Positions 37,850 through 46,303 of a DNA stretch of 64,000 nt are shown one piece after another (positions within the stretch are counted from its first letter, which is position 1; each line of letters opens with the position of its first letter). The DNA is taken from positions 52,125-116,124 of the forward strand of contig CAIUHP010000075.1 of the NCBI GenBank assembly GCA_903899015.1. Direction: 5' to 3'. The stretch is from an uncultured Armatimonadota bacterium. Lineage in GTDB: Bacteria > Armatimonadota > Fimbriimonadia > Fimbriimonadales > Fimbriimonadaceae. A program made the translations under genes and the position numbers. The notes beneath the pieces were generated by a model. The model did no database searches, was not told where the DNA came from, and saw only the letters and a list, made by a program, of their open reading frames with translations.

Positions 37850-38742
37850 GGGTGAAGCATCCTCGCCCCAGTTTCGGCCACCAACTTGGATATTCTCTGC
37901 GCGGGTTGGAGATCGAGATGACTTCCGTCGAAGCTGTCTTGGTCAATATTGGGCAATTCAAGCCAAGACGCTCCCGCATCCACGAGCGTTCTTCGTACAT
38001 GCTCGGGGGGATATCCTCCAGCCTCGCACTCGATGCGGTACATCTCTCGAGTGGTCGGCATCCTTAAAGCCAAAACCTTAATGCCCTGCCCCGACATGGC
38101 TTTCACGAATCGGGCCACGTCGGAAAGAATTGCCTCTGAGTACTTCGTGCGCGCGAAGAAACGGGAATAGATCGACAAAGATTCGCTTGGCACAAAAGGG
38201 ACTCCTTTGACGGGAATCCACCCATTGGCGTAGAACTGATGCGGACGCACGATCGGATCAGTTGCCTTCCAGATTGGCGCGAACGTTCGAATGTGGAAAC
38301 GCTCCGTCGCGTTCATTCCATAAACGTCGGCAAATGCGTTGCTGTGCACCGCTTGAGGCGTAAGGCTCGCCGCATCGATCGCGAGCACAATCAACCGCTT
38401 TGGGGCCGTCTCGGATAATCGATTAACAACCTGGTCGAAGTAACTGTTGGAATATCCAAGCGCTGAAAAGCCGTAATTCAAACAACTTGATCCCGGAATC
38501 GCCCTCGTAAATGCAGATGGATCAAGCCCAACAAAAACCCTCGAGTCCCCGAGCAAGATCACATCATTTCTTGATGTCCCCTCCAACTTCTGAAGGAAGA
38601 ACAGTTGGTCAGGATCGAGCCTTGGAATATGGCGAAAGCCAACCGCAATCACCAAAACAAGCGCCAAAAGGAAACTACGAATAAGGGGCCTTATCGAAAC
38701 AGAATTGATTTCAGCCTCGCCCTTATTCTCCATAGATTTCAC
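37846..38742 (-). CDS. Membrane-anchored SGNH-like partner of the MBOAT acyltransferase
   Basis: 298 residues. One N-terminal membrane segment (SFLLALVLVIAVGF) leaves the rest outside. An SGNH-type Ser is visible in VILLGDSRVFVGLDP, and a C-terminal block LPNIDQDSFDGSHLD supplies the D-x-x-H pair expected at the end of the fold. By analogy with AlgJ/AlgX and DltD it would pass the acyl group from the MBOAT protein to the polymer. First gene of the two-gene unit; ATG at 38742. Confidence 0.85.
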   Translation of the reverse strand: MKSMENKGEAEINSVSIRPLIRSFLLALVLVIAVGFRHIPRLDPDQLFFLQKLEGTSRNDVILLGDSRVFVGLDPSAFTRAIPGSSCLNYGFSALGYSNSYFDQVVNRLSETAPKRLIVLAIDAASLTPQAVHSNAFADVYGMNATERFHIRTFAPIWKATDPIVRPHQFYANGWIPVKGVPFVPSESLSIYSRFFARTKYSEAILSDVARFVKAMSGQGIKVLALRMPTTREMYRIECEAGGYPPEHVRRTLVDAGASWLELPNIDQDSFDGSHLDLQPAQRISKLVAETGARMLHP

Positions 38743-38872
38743 ACTAAGCCGATGCTTGACGTCGCAAGGGACGGCACAACGTAATATTCGATTCCGACAA
38801 CCATAGTATTAGGTCTCGAACGTAATCTCATCGAAACGGGACCGATGGACCACTCCAGGCACCCATTTCACA

Positions 38873-38895
38873 CCAAACTTCTGCCAGAAGTTTGG
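38873..38895. terminator. 10-bp hairpin with 3-nt loop, possible terminator
   Basis: CCAAACTTCT (38873-38882), loop GCC, AGAAGTTTGG (38886-38895). It lies directly after the stop of the orphan minus frame. No T-run follows on either strand, so an operator or a stable RNA end remains possible. Confidence 0.45.
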
Positions 38896-38899
38896 AAGG

Positions 38900-39100
38900 T
38901 TATTCCTTGGCCGAATTGTTAGGATATTCAAGTGAGAGTATGAACCCCCAAGACTCACGATCAACGACTATGTCTCCGCTATTTTCCTTGAAGTCCCCAA
39001 AGAATTTCCTTGGATATTCACAGGGCTTATAATTTTTCTCGTTAGACCCAAAACGCGTTCTATCAAGTTCAGGGATAGCCTGGTTCGTTGGGCCTGGCAC
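38900..39100 (-). CDS. Orphan 66-codon frame, doubtful or remnant
   Basis: GTG start immediately preceded by an in-frame TGA; no ribosome binding site seen. The sequence has a protein-like composition (LDRTRFGSNEKNY, SGDIVVDRESWGFILSLEYP) rather than that of a random frame, and a hairpin follows its stop, so it may be the 3' end of a decayed gene. No family recognised. Confidence 0.25.
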   Translation of the reverse strand: MPGPTNQAIPELDRTRFGSNEKNYKPCEYPRKFFGDFKENSGDIVVDRESWGFILSLEYPNNSAKE

Positions 39101-39172
39101 TCAGCGAAATCCGATTATGGAGTGAGCATGTAGGAATTCCTAGCAGAGTACCGCCTCCATTTGAGAATTACC

Positions 39173-39236
39173 TGTCTACTACTTTTTCTCGTTTTTTGTA
39201 GACATTCTAAGATCTTGTCTACTATTTTGTCTACAA
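39173..39236. promoter_or_regulatory. Cluster of four GTCTAC-type sites
   Basis: TGTCTACT (39173-39180), the inverted TTGTAGACA (39196-39204), TTGTCTACT (39215-39223) and TTGTCTACAA (39227-39236). All lie within 84 bp of the ATG at 39257. The second and fourth form an inverted pair. This looks like a multi-site operator for one regulator; the regulator is not identified. Confidence 0.55.
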
Positions 39237-39252
39237 ATCCATGATAGGATTT
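39235..39252 (+). promoter_or_regulatory. Hairpin covering the ribosome binding site
   Basis: AAATCC (39235-39240) pairs with GGATTT (39247-39252) across ATGATA. The 3' arm contains the AGGA ribosome binding site for the ATG at 39257, so folding would hide it. Short (6 bp), so the effect may be mild. Confidence 0.4.
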
Positions 39253-39256
39253 GAAC

Positions 39257-39739
39257 ATGTTCGTGATTCCTTCATGTTTAGTAACCGAATTTGCCCAGCC
39301 TAACACCGATGCAGAAGACGCGCGAGTTCAGGGACATTCCGACCAATTTCGTGGGATGCATCGCGAATGGTCGGCGAAGATCCAGAGCTGCCGTCAAGTA
39401 GGTCTCTTGTCGGTAAAACTGAACGTGATGAGCGGAATGGATTGGGGTACTGAGGCAGCTTATATCGACTTATCGTCAGATAACTTGACGCTCTTCCGAA
39501 GTTGGGGAATGAGCTACAACGACATCTGTGCGATTGAAGAAGCGCTAAGCCATGTGGACGCGACCACAAGTTATCTCGTTCTTGCCACCGAGCGCCGGTT
39601 GGACCGAGGAATCAGCCACTTTTCGCTCTTTGCGATTGAACACCGAACCGGAAGTCAGGCCCTAGTCTTTCACCGGAGCGATTGCCCAGTGGAAGAAACG
39701 GCCCTAACCTCCGGGCGCGGCTTTGGTCAACTTCACTAA
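39257..39739 (+). CDS. Hypothetical protein with multi-site promoter
   Basis: 160 residues from the ATG at 39257, chosen over a TTG at 39251 because AGGA lies 7-8 nt upstream. Soluble, no signal peptide. The C-terminal half has regular strands (TSYLVLATERRL, HFSLFAIEHRTGSQALVF). I do not recognise the family. Its promoter carries the GTCTAC site cluster and the hairpin, so expression is probably switched. It converges on the small secreted protein gene with 28 bp between stops. Confidence 0.6.
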   Translation: MFVIPSCLVTEFAQPNTDAEDARVQGHSDQFRGMHREWSAKIQSCRQVGLLSVKLNVMSGMDWGTEAAYIDLSSDNLTLFRSWGMSYNDICAIEEALSHVDATTSYLVLATERRLDRGISHFSLFAIEHRTGSQALVFHRSDCPVEETALTSGRGFGQLH

Positions 39740-39767
39740 CTTTTATATCGCTAAGCTCGGATCGGGC

Positions 39768-40139
39768 TTACTTCAGCTTTAGGTGATATTCCTTTGGAGT
39801 CCACTTCCCACAATTTTTGCCTGCCATTGCAGCTACAACTGAGCTCTTGCCGTTGCCGGAGACGGTCATCGTGTATCCCGTAGGGGTGCCCGTGCATGGA
39901 TTGACTGGATATTTACCGCCGAGGTCCTTGGCGTAGAGACCCATATTATTGTCGTATTTCCCGTTTGCAACTGCCCGCCCTTGCACAACCGTCGCGAGTG
40001 CCATAGCATTCTTATCTGCTTGCTTTCGCATCGCGAGAATCTTTGCCGAATCCTTTACCGAGCTTTGCCCGAATGCAATGAGGCAAACACATGAAGCGAG
40101 TGTCAGGGTTGCTCCCAAACCGAGTAGTTTCTTTTTCAA
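39768..40139 (-). CDS. Small secreted protein, TTG start
   Basis: 123 residues. The start is TTG at 40139, fixed by AAGGAG 6 nt upstream; the frame is open to 40337, but that would overlap the nitroreductase gene. Lys-rich N-terminus followed by a hydrophobic stretch makes a signal peptide. LASC inside it fits a lipobox, but the hydrophobic run continues past that Cys, so cleavage near AFG-QSS is also possible. The mature part has a PVNPCTGTPTGYTM segment with a Cys pair (with GKNCGKW), like pseudopilin-type tails. Function unknown. Confidence 0.7.
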   Translation of the reverse strand: MKKKLLGLGATLTLASCVCLIAFGQSSVKDSAKILAMRKQADKNAMALATVVQGRAVANGKYDNNMGLYAKDLGGKYPVNPCTGTPTGYTMTVSGNGKSSVVAAMAGKNCGKWTPKEYHLKLK

Positions 40140-40237
40140 TACGTGCTCCTTCCACCGAGTGAATTCGTGTCGGCGTTTACGCCACTCTATCACGAAAAGC
40201 GAATACCGGTGGATGGAATATCCTAAGTTATCGAAGC

Positions 40238-41038
40238 TTAGCGCTTTAAAAAGCCCTGGCCTTTGAGCCAATCCAGCAGCACTTCGCGGCCGGTTAATTG
40301 AGTCGTTCCGACTCGCCGTCCCGATCGCATGGACCATGTAGCTTCGGCTTTCATGTTTTGGGAGACGTAGAACTCTTTCATTCTTTCGTCGTATTCTGCG
40401 ACGCTTGGGTTCTCTTCGTACTTCTCCTTAAACCAAACCGACTCTTGTGCCAAACGGGGCTTGATCTCCGCAGTTACCGGTTCAGCAGGCCACCCAATGC
40501 AGAGTCCGAAAACGCCAAAGGTGCCTTCCGGAAGCTCTAAAAGCTCCTTCACTCCCTGAGGATCGTTGCGGAGTCCGCCGATATAGCAAATGCCCAAACC
40601 CAGGCTCTCCGCCGCACAAACCATGCGCTCCGCCGCTAGTGCGGCATCGATAATGGCCATCGTATAAAATTCGGCGTAATCCAACCCGTCGGCCGCTTGG
40701 CCCGTATGCTCGGCCGCCACTCGAATCCGGTGAACATCCGCAAGGAATGCAAAAAACCATCCGCACGTTTTCACGTGGTTCTGATTTCCGCAAAGCTCGG
40801 CGACCTTGTCGCGATTCGTAGGATCCTGAATGCTCACAACCGACCAAAGTTGTAAATTGCTGCTAGTGGCTGCACTTTGGGCGGCCGCGACGAGTGCTTT
40901 AGCGGTTTCTTCCGAAACGGGACGTGAATCGAAATGCCTCACCGAACGATGGGCTAGGAAGCGCTCCAAATCGGGTAGCGCGGGAGGTGGTGATCCATAT
41001 CGCAAGCGCCAGGCATCCGAGGGAGACTCATCAAACAC
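40238..41038 (-). CDS. Nitroreductase-family NAD(P)H oxidoreductase (NfsA/FRP-like)
   Basis: 266 residues, close to NfsA. FMN-binding residues are visible in HRSVRHFDSRPV (N-terminal Arg) and in the loop SATSSNLQLW. A GLGICYIGGLRNDP segment and the FGLCIGWPAE strand are typical of the flavin reductase/NfsA group. Reduces flavins, quinones or nitro compounds with NADPH. The GTG start has AGGGG directly adjacent, an unusually tight spacing. Physiological substrate unknown. Confidence 0.9.
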   Translation of the reverse strand: MFDESPSDAWRLRYGSPPPALPDLERFLAHRSVRHFDSRPVSEETAKALVAAAQSAATSSNLQLWSVVSIQDPTNRDKVAELCGNQNHVKTCGWFFAFLADVHRIRVAAEHTGQAADGLDYAEFYTMAIIDAALAAERMVCAAESLGLGICYIGGLRNDPQGVKELLELPEGTFGVFGLCIGWPAEPVTAEIKPRLAQESVWFKEKYEENPSVAEYDERMKEFYVSQNMKAEATWSMRSGRRVGTTQLTGREVLLDWLKGQGFLKR

Positions 41039-41090
41039 CCCTTATACTAGGTCGCGAGAAGCCATTCCGTCGTCACAAACGATCGAATTG

Positions 41091-41291
41091 CTATGGTTTT
41101 TGCTTGGATTCAACCCGTAAGGCACCTTGTGGAGCCGTCTTAGGGGCGTTCTTCATCAAGATGGGCGTCATGAGTTGAGCCAGGAAGTAAGTGCCAAAAC
41201 CCATCACGATCGTGAAAATGATGGAGCCAAATCCTAAGGTCAGGATAAGCTTCTTTCCGTTAATAGGCTTGATGGGATCTGCGTTTGCCAC
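41091..41291 (-). CDS. Small single-TM protein
   Basis: 66 residues from GTG at 41291 (ANADPIKPINGKK). The frame is open to 41432, but that would lie inside the histidine phosphatase gene. One long membrane helix (LILTLGFGSIIFTIVMGFGTYFLAQLM) is followed by a Lys/Pro-rich tail. It begins 22 nt after the phosphatase stop, so it may be the third gene of the xylA transcript. No family recognised; ribosome binding site weak. Confidence 0.5.
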   Translation of the reverse strand: MANADPIKPINGKKLILTLGFGSIIFTIVMGFGTYFLAQLMTPILMKNAPKTAPQGALRVESKQKP

Positions 41292-41313
41292 GGTTATTAA
41301 TGATGACTGATTT

Positions 41314-42054
41314 TTACGAAGTAGGAATAACCGAACCGGCAAGCGGTTGCCAATCCGATACCGGAGCGTCTGGTAAAACGGGCGAAGCGAACCGTACTCG
41401 ACCCGACCAAGCCATGTCGCTCGCCCCAACATCGTAAAGCTGATAATGAAGCACGCTGCAGTTCGTCAGCCGCCGTTCCGCCAACCGATCCGCATGCGTC
41501 AGATCGAGCCGCTCTAACACAAGTTGCAACGACTTCATGGTCCCACCATGAGTAACGAGGATCGCCCGCCCTTCTGGTTGAGCCGTAAAGAGGTCGTCGA
41601 TAAAAGATTGGCAGCGGGGCAACATATCCGAGACACTTTCCGCATTCGGAAAATCTCGTTTCCAAGTCACTCCCGAGCAAATCGCGAGATCCTGCAAATA
41701 CTGTTCTACTCTGTACACGGGTAGACCAGGCGCAGCGTAATTTCCCCAGTCTCGCTCGCGCAAGCGCTCATCGATTTTCCAATCGAGGCTGGGTAATTGC
41801 AGACAAGCCGCCGTTTGACGCGTACGTTTAAACGGAGATACCACTTGGCGATCGTAGGCATCACCGATGTTCTCACGAATCCACGTGCCAGAAACATGTG
41901 CTTGGTCGATACCTCGCTGGGTTAAATCCCACGACGCTTCGTCTCGTTCGAATCGGAGCTGATACTCCAACAACGAGGTATCTCCATGATGGGCGAGGTC
42001 GGAAGCGTGGTTGCGGACCGACTCGCCGTGACGAACAATGACCAGCTCAAGCAT
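41314..42054 (-). CDS. Histidine phosphatase (phosphoglycerate-mutase-like)
   Basis: 246 residues. The phosphohistidine motif is RHGES at residues 8-12. A second catalytic His is in VTHGGTMK, with a Glu in RLRERDWGNYA. The family includes cofactor-dependent PGM, fructose-2,6-bisphosphatase and phosphatases for sugars, and single-copy context cannot separate these. It starts 11 nt behind xylA, so a sugar-phosphate role is plausible. Confidence 0.88.
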   Translation of the reverse strand: MLELVIVRHGESVRNHASDLAHHGDTSLLEYQLRFERDEASWDLTQRGIDQAHVSGTWIRENIGDAYDRQVVSPFKRTRQTAACLQLPSLDWKIDERLRERDWGNYAAPGLPVYRVEQYLQDLAICSGVTWKRDFPNAESVSDMLPRCQSFIDDLFTAQPEGRAILVTHGGTMKSLQLVLERLDLTHADRLAERRLTNCSVLHYQLYDVGASDMAWSGRVRFASPVLPDAPVSDWQPLAGSVIPTS

Positions 42055-42065
42055 GAGACTCTATA

Positions 42066-43379
42066 TTAGAGAGTGAACTCGTTGATCAGATTTTCAAGCG
42101 CTTCCTGTCGACCCGACTTTCGAGCCGGCTCTCCATGCCGTAGGACATGGTCTTCGCAATCGGCAAAGGTGCGACGACCGTCCAGAACCTTCTGACCAAA
42201 TCCATGAGTCCAACCCTCATATCGATCATCTACGAATTTCTGGAGCCGTCCGTCTTCGATAATTGCCTGAGCAATCTCCAAGCCTCGAGCGAAAGCATCC
42301 ATACCACCGATGTGAGCGTGGAAAAGATCTTCAGTATCGATCGATTGGCGGCGCACTTTCGCGTCGAAGTTCAGCCCGCCAGTGGTGAATCCGCCCATCG
42401 CCAGCAGTTCCAACATGATCTGAGTGGTTAGATAAACGTTCGTCGGGAACTGGTCGGTATCCCAACCCAATAACTCGTCGCCTGTATTCGCGTCGACTGA
42501 GCCGAGAATGCCTGCTTCCCGAGCGGCACGCATCTCGTGTTGCATCGAGTGTCCTGCAAGCGTGGCATGGTTGGTCTCAAGGTTGAGCTTGAGGTGATCC
42601 ATCAAATCGAACTCTCGAAGGAAGTTGAGGCAAGCCTCGGTGTCGCTATCGTACTGGTGCTTCGTCGGCTCCATTGGCTTGGGCTCAATGTAGAACTGCC
42701 CGGTAAATCCGATCTGCTTTTTGTAGTCAACCGCCATATGAAGCAGTGCCGCGAACTGGGCTCTCTCTTGCTGCATCTTGGTGTTCCAGAGCGTGTCGTA
42801 CCCTTCGCGACCTCCCCAGAAGGTATAGCCTTGTCCTCCGAGTTGGAACGTGGCATCCATCGCGTGCTTCACCTGGGAAGCGGCGTAGGCAAATACATCC
42901 GGATTAGGATTGGTGGCCGCGCCCGCCTGGTAACGAGGGTGGCTGAACAGATTGGCGGTTCCCCAAAGGAGCTTAACCCCTGTTTCTTTCTGTTTTTGCT
43001 CGGCGTAGTCCGTTAGGATCTGAAGGTTCTTACACGAGTCGGCAAATGTCGCACCTTCGGGAGCGATATCGCGATCGTGGAAGCACCAGAAATCAACACC
43101 CAGTTTGGTGAAGAACTCGAAGGCCGCGTCCATCGTGTCTTTGGCCCGTTGAATCGGATCAGAAGACGCATCCCAAGCTCGGTCCATTGTCGGCAACCCA
43201 AACGGATCGCTACCGGTGCCCTTGAAGGTATGCCAATAACTGATAGCAAAGCGCAAATGCTCACGCATTGTCTTGCCACCTACTACTTTGTCAGCATCGT
43301 ATCGCTTAAATGCCAACGGATTCCGACTGCCAGGGCCCTCGTAGGCCACCTTGCTCGAGACTTCTGGGAAGTACGCCAT
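42066..43379 (-). CDS. xylA: Xylose isomerase
   Basis: Converts D-xylose to D-xylulose (and glucose to fructose) with two divalent metals; cytoplasmic TIM barrel. 437 residues, the longer group II length. Visible are FWCFHDRDIAPEG with the catalytic His, WGGREGYDTL, FYIEPKPMEPTKHQYD with metal Glu, and ETNHATLAGH. No xylulokinase or xylose transporter is adjacent, but GH16 and CE15 enzymes occur in the window, in line with plant-polymer use. Likely first gene of a transcript with the histidine phosphatase. Confidence 0.97.
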   Translation of the reverse strand: MAYFPEVSSKVAYEGPGSRNPLAFKRYDADKVVGGKTMREHLRFAISYWHTFKGTGSDPFGLPTMDRAWDASSDPIQRAKDTMDAAFEFFTKLGVDFWCFHDRDIAPEGATFADSCKNLQILTDYAEQKQKETGVKLLWGTANLFSHPRYQAGAATNPNPDVFAYAASQVKHAMDATFQLGGQGYTFWGGREGYDTLWNTKMQQERAQFAALLHMAVDYKKQIGFTGQFYIEPKPMEPTKHQYDSDTEACLNFLREFDLMDHLKLNLETNHATLAGHSMQHEMRAAREAGILGSVDANTGDELLGWDTDQFPTNVYLTTQIMLELLAMGGFTTGGLNFDAKVRRQSIDTEDLFHAHIGGMDAFARGLEIAQAIIEDGRLQKFVDDRYEGWTHGFGQKVLDGRRTFADCEDHVLRHGEPARKSGRQEALENLINEFTL

Positions 43380-43436
43380 TTGTGGCTAATGCTACCCGCA
43401 GCCCTAGGTGTCTAGGAGATAGAGATAACTAAATGT

Positions 43437-43460
43437 CTGATCCTGCCAAGCCAGGATCAG
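43437..43460 (-). terminator. Hairpin downstream of the AIM24 gene
   Basis: CTGATCCTG (43437-43445) pairs perfectly with CAGGATCAG (43452-43460) over a 6-nt loop. On the minus strand it follows the AIM24 stop by 8 nt and leads into ACATTTAG, a weak T-run. It lies 57 bp upstream of xylA, so an effect on xylA cannot be excluded. Confidence 0.6.
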
Positions 43461-43468
43461 GCGAAAAG

Positions 43469-44164
43469 TCAGTTCCCTTCAACCATATGGACGTACATCG
43501 ACTGAATGCCTAGCCTGCCAGGTCCAGTAAATCGGTTGAACACCATTTGCCCCGAACTGGCGAAGATGCTGGTACTGAGCGATTGGACCACCGTTTCGAG
43601 CCTCACCGAAGGATCCTTATAGACCCAACCGCCTGGCTCAACGTCGATCTGCTGGCCCGGAGCAAGCGTGACTTCAAAAACGTTTCCATATCCGTGAATC
43701 CAAAGAATTCCCTCTGGCCCCGTGCAGGTAAAGGTGTCGATGAAGAGGCCAGTGCCCGAAAACATGATGTTGGCGAAGCCTTTAATGCGATTGAATGTGT
43801 AGTCCAATGACTCCGTGGCGGCCAACCATTGGTGCTCGCGAACGTCGATGGATTGACCACGCGTGAGGTGCATCCCAAAGACATGTCCTGCACCATCTCG
43901 GCTAAACCCAATTTGTCCTGGCCCCATCGCTCCCACCATAACGATGGGCATGCCCGAAATCACCCGCTTGAAAGCACCGGCCAATTTCTTGATTCCAATC
44001 TGAACTTGGGGATCCTTCCAGAGCAAAATGTAGTGCTCGAAGTAAATCGGCATCTGGTTCAGTTCGATATGCAGGACCGGGACAAGTTCTCCCTCAACGT
44101 GGTAGACCACGCCAGCGAAAGCCTCGTCGTGAACCGACGTTGGTTTTAGAACGGGAATAGCCAT
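43469..44164 (-). CDS. AIM24 family protein
   Basis: 231 residues, the usual length of the bacterial AIM24/TIGR00266 family: a duplicated beta fold related to tubby-like proteins. Signature stretches are HVEGELVPVLHIEL, GPGQIGFSRDGAGHVF, then FSGTGLFIDTFTCTGPEGILWIHGYGNVFEVTLAPGQQIDVEPG. In bacteria the role is undefined. The ATG is directly abutted by AAAGGG, so ribosome binding site spacing is poor. Stands alone. Confidence 0.9.
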   Translation of the reverse strand: MAIPVLKPTSVHDEAFAGVVYHVEGELVPVLHIELNQMPIYFEHYILLWKDPQVQIGIKKLAGAFKRVISGMPIVMVGAMGPGQIGFSRDGAGHVFGMHLTRGQSIDVREHQWLAATESLDYTFNRIKGFANIMFSGTGLFIDTFTCTGPEGILWIHGYGNVFEVTLAPGQQIDVEPGGWVYKDPSVRLETVVQSLSTSIFASSGQMVFNRFTGPGRLGIQSMYVHMVEGN

Positions 44165-44268
44165 CCCTTTCTATTCGACAACCATCAAAAGTATCCTTTA
44201 GACGTTTTTTTGGATGAGCAGTCAAGCCAATCTTTGTATGGGAGCAGGATCTGCCGTACTCTTGAAGT

Positions 44269-45774
44269 ATGAAAAAGGTTCGTTTGAAAGGGGATTTCAT
44301 TGTAGTTGCCACCGCCCTCTCGACTATGGTTTCCGGAGCAAGATTGGCTCACGGTCAAACCCAGAGTCCTGGTCGGACCATCGATCTGACGATCTATAAA
44401 GAAGACTTTGCGCTCATTTCGGAAAAGCGCCCTATTTCCCTCCAAGGCGGACACCAACGATTAACTATTTCAGATCTAAGCAAGCTGCTGGATCCGAGTT
44501 CTGTGATGTTTGATTGGATTGGCATGACGAACCATCCCAACATCGTCGCAACGACCTACGACTTGGGCATTGGAAGCTATTCCAAGATGCTGACAAGGCT
44601 CAATGGTAAGCAGGTGGAAATGATGTGGCCTAACTCCAATGGTAAACCCGGAGACACTATCACGGGCAAGCTTGAAGCCACGCCAAATGGAGACAGTTAC
44701 TCCCTCCGTACGCAGGACAAGCTACTCGTGAACCCCGGAGGCACGATCTTGGCCTCTGCCGACACTGAGGTTTCGACCCAACCTCAACTCACCGTGGAGT
44801 TAGAAAGCTCTACGAACAATCAGGCAAATCTCGGCATGTCTTATTTGACAAGGGGGATGTCGTGGAGCACCAACTATGTCGCTCGACTACAGCCCAAGTC
44901 CGACAAAATTGAGCTTCAATGCTGGGCAACCGTGGTTAACAGCACGGGTATCCCGTTTCCAAGTGCACGCGTGACGCTCATGGCAGGATCGCCCAACCGA
45001 CTGGTCGATAATGGCATTGGTGGCGAAGATATTAGCGGGCAACCAGTCTATTCCGGTACCTACGCCGTTAGCTCTTTAAATGTATCTGCAAACAGTCCTG
45101 GTGGGCCAGGTGGAACGGTTGCCTCAACTAGAAATGCGGCACGGATAACTGTAGGGGAATCCTATGCTTATAAGATCCCATCCTTGGCATCAATAGGGCA
45201 AGATCAGATGAATCGCGTAAGTGTTCTAGGGACTCGAGTGGTTCCGATTAAACGTGACTACTCGATTCGTTTGCCCTATCTGAGTGATTCTGGGTTCGCG
45301 GAAGAAGAAGTCGGTCAGTCGCGTCACACCTCGGCCGTCTTATCGCTGATGTTTGTGAACGACGCGTCATCAAAACTCGGTGTCCCCCTCCCTTCTGGCG
45401 TGGTGCGAGTTTACGAAAAGGATCGCGACGGACAAGAACGCTACATCGGTGCATCATCAATAGCGGACACTTCCAAGAAAGAACATGTCTCGCTCGCGAT
45501 GTCCAAGGTATTCGATGTTTACAGCTCCGAACATGTCATTGAGTCGAAGAGAATTCGCAAACACCTTTTACGAAAAGCCGTCGAAGTTACGCTCCATAAC
45601 GAAAAAGACACCCCGATCACGATTCGGCTCGTTCAAAGCTTCGCGGGACAAGGCGAGCCGTATTTTGAGTCAAACAAGAGTGAAAAGATCGAATTGAACA
45701 CTCGTCAGTGGAAAGTGCTCGTAAAGGCCGGAGAAGACAAGAAGGTCAAATATATCCTCGACGTTCGAGACTGA
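44269..45774 (+). CDS. Secreted DUF4139-type protein
   Basis: 501 residues with a signal peptide (to about AHGQ). It has the start of a DUF4139 protein, DLTIYKEDFALISEKRPISL, and a late domain with TRGMSWSTNYVARL and WATVVNSTGIPFPSARVTLMAG, both typical of the family. It ends in an immunoglobulin-like strand set. Function of the family is unknown; members are exported. It diverges from the AIM24 gene. Confidence 0.85.
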   Translation: MKKVRLKGDFIVVATALSTMVSGARLAHGQTQSPGRTIDLTIYKEDFALISEKRPISLQGGHQRLTISDLSKLLDPSSVMFDWIGMTNHPNIVATTYDLGIGSYSKMLTRLNGKQVEMMWPNSNGKPGDTITGKLEATPNGDSYSLRTQDKLLVNPGGTILASADTEVSTQPQLTVELESSTNNQANLGMSYLTRGMSWSTNYVARLQPKSDKIELQCWATVVNSTGIPFPSARVTLMAGSPNRLVDNGIGGEDISGQPVYSGTYAVSSLNVSANSPGGPGGTVASTRNAARITVGESYAYKIPSLASIGQDQMNRVSVLGTRVVPIKRDYSIRLPYLSDSGFAEEEVGQSRHTSAVLSLMFVNDASSKLGVPLPSGVVRVYEKDRDGQERYIGASSIADTSKKEHVSLAMSKVFDVYSSEHVIESKRIRKHLLRKAVEVTLHNEKDTPITIRLVQSFAGQGEPYFESNKSEKIELNTRQWKVLVKAGEDKKVKYILDVRD

Positions 45775-45829
45775 ATCATTTCGTGCGTCCGACATCGAAA
45801 TTCGTCTCAACCCGGTACCCTTTTGGCTG

Positions 45830-46303
45830 ATGGCTCAACCGCAACTTGATTTTTGGAAAGACATCGCGATCATTTTTGGAGGCGTTCTCACCTTAACGAC
45901 CTTCATCTTTGGTGCGTTGGAATTTATCCGTCAGGGCCATCAGCATCGGGCGGCTAACTTTATTCAGATGCGGAGGCGTTTTTTGGAAGACCCACTATTC
46001 CGCGACATTCTGAACTTACTGGCTAGCGACCATTCGAAACTGCCCAACACGCCCATTCAAGATCGACGTAACTTCGTAGGTTTCCTCGAAGAGGTTGCGG
46101 TTATGGTCAACTCGGGCTTGATCAAGATGGAGGTCGCCCATTACATGTTTGGCTACTACGTGATCCTTACGGACCGGTGTAGCCCGTTTTGGGAAGGGTT
46201 GGACCGTGAGAGCCAATACTGGAGCGTTTTCCGCCGATTCGCACAGGATATGCACTCGTTGAGCTTGAAGCACCCGGCGGAACAGCCGGCTTTACGCTTC
46301 TAG
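45830..46303 (+). CDS. Hypothetical membrane-anchored protein, DUF4760-like
   Basis: 157 residues: one N-terminal membrane helix (IAIIFGGVLTLTTFIFGALEFI) and a cytoplasmic helical domain with RRRFLEDPLFRDILNLL and FVGFLEEVAVMVNSGLIKMEVAHYMFGYYV. The layout recalls DUF4760 proteins, but that match is tentative. Its last 137 nt overlap the 3' end of the opposite gene. Confidence 0.7.
   Translation: MAQPQLDFWKDIAIIFGGVLTLTTFIFGALEFIRQGHQHRAANFIQMRRRFLEDPLFRDILNLLASDHSKLPNTPIQDRRNFVGFLEEVAVMVNSGLIKMEVAHYMFGYYVILTDRCSPFWEGLDRESQYWSVFRRFAQDMHSLSLKHPAEQPALRF

Larger units (their letters stand above)
38743..39256. other. 514-bp gene-poor, AT-richer region
   Basis: No well-supported gene. It contains a 10-bp hairpin (38873-38895), an orphan 66-codon minus frame ending 5 nt above it (38900-39100), and a cluster of GTCTAC-type sites before the next gene. 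Base composition is visibly more AT-rich than in neighbouring genes. Confidence 0.6.

Noticed and set aside
37452..38000. 182-codon minus frame across the MBOAT/SGNH junction
   Set aside because: It is another frame of the same strand over two well-supported overlapping genes.
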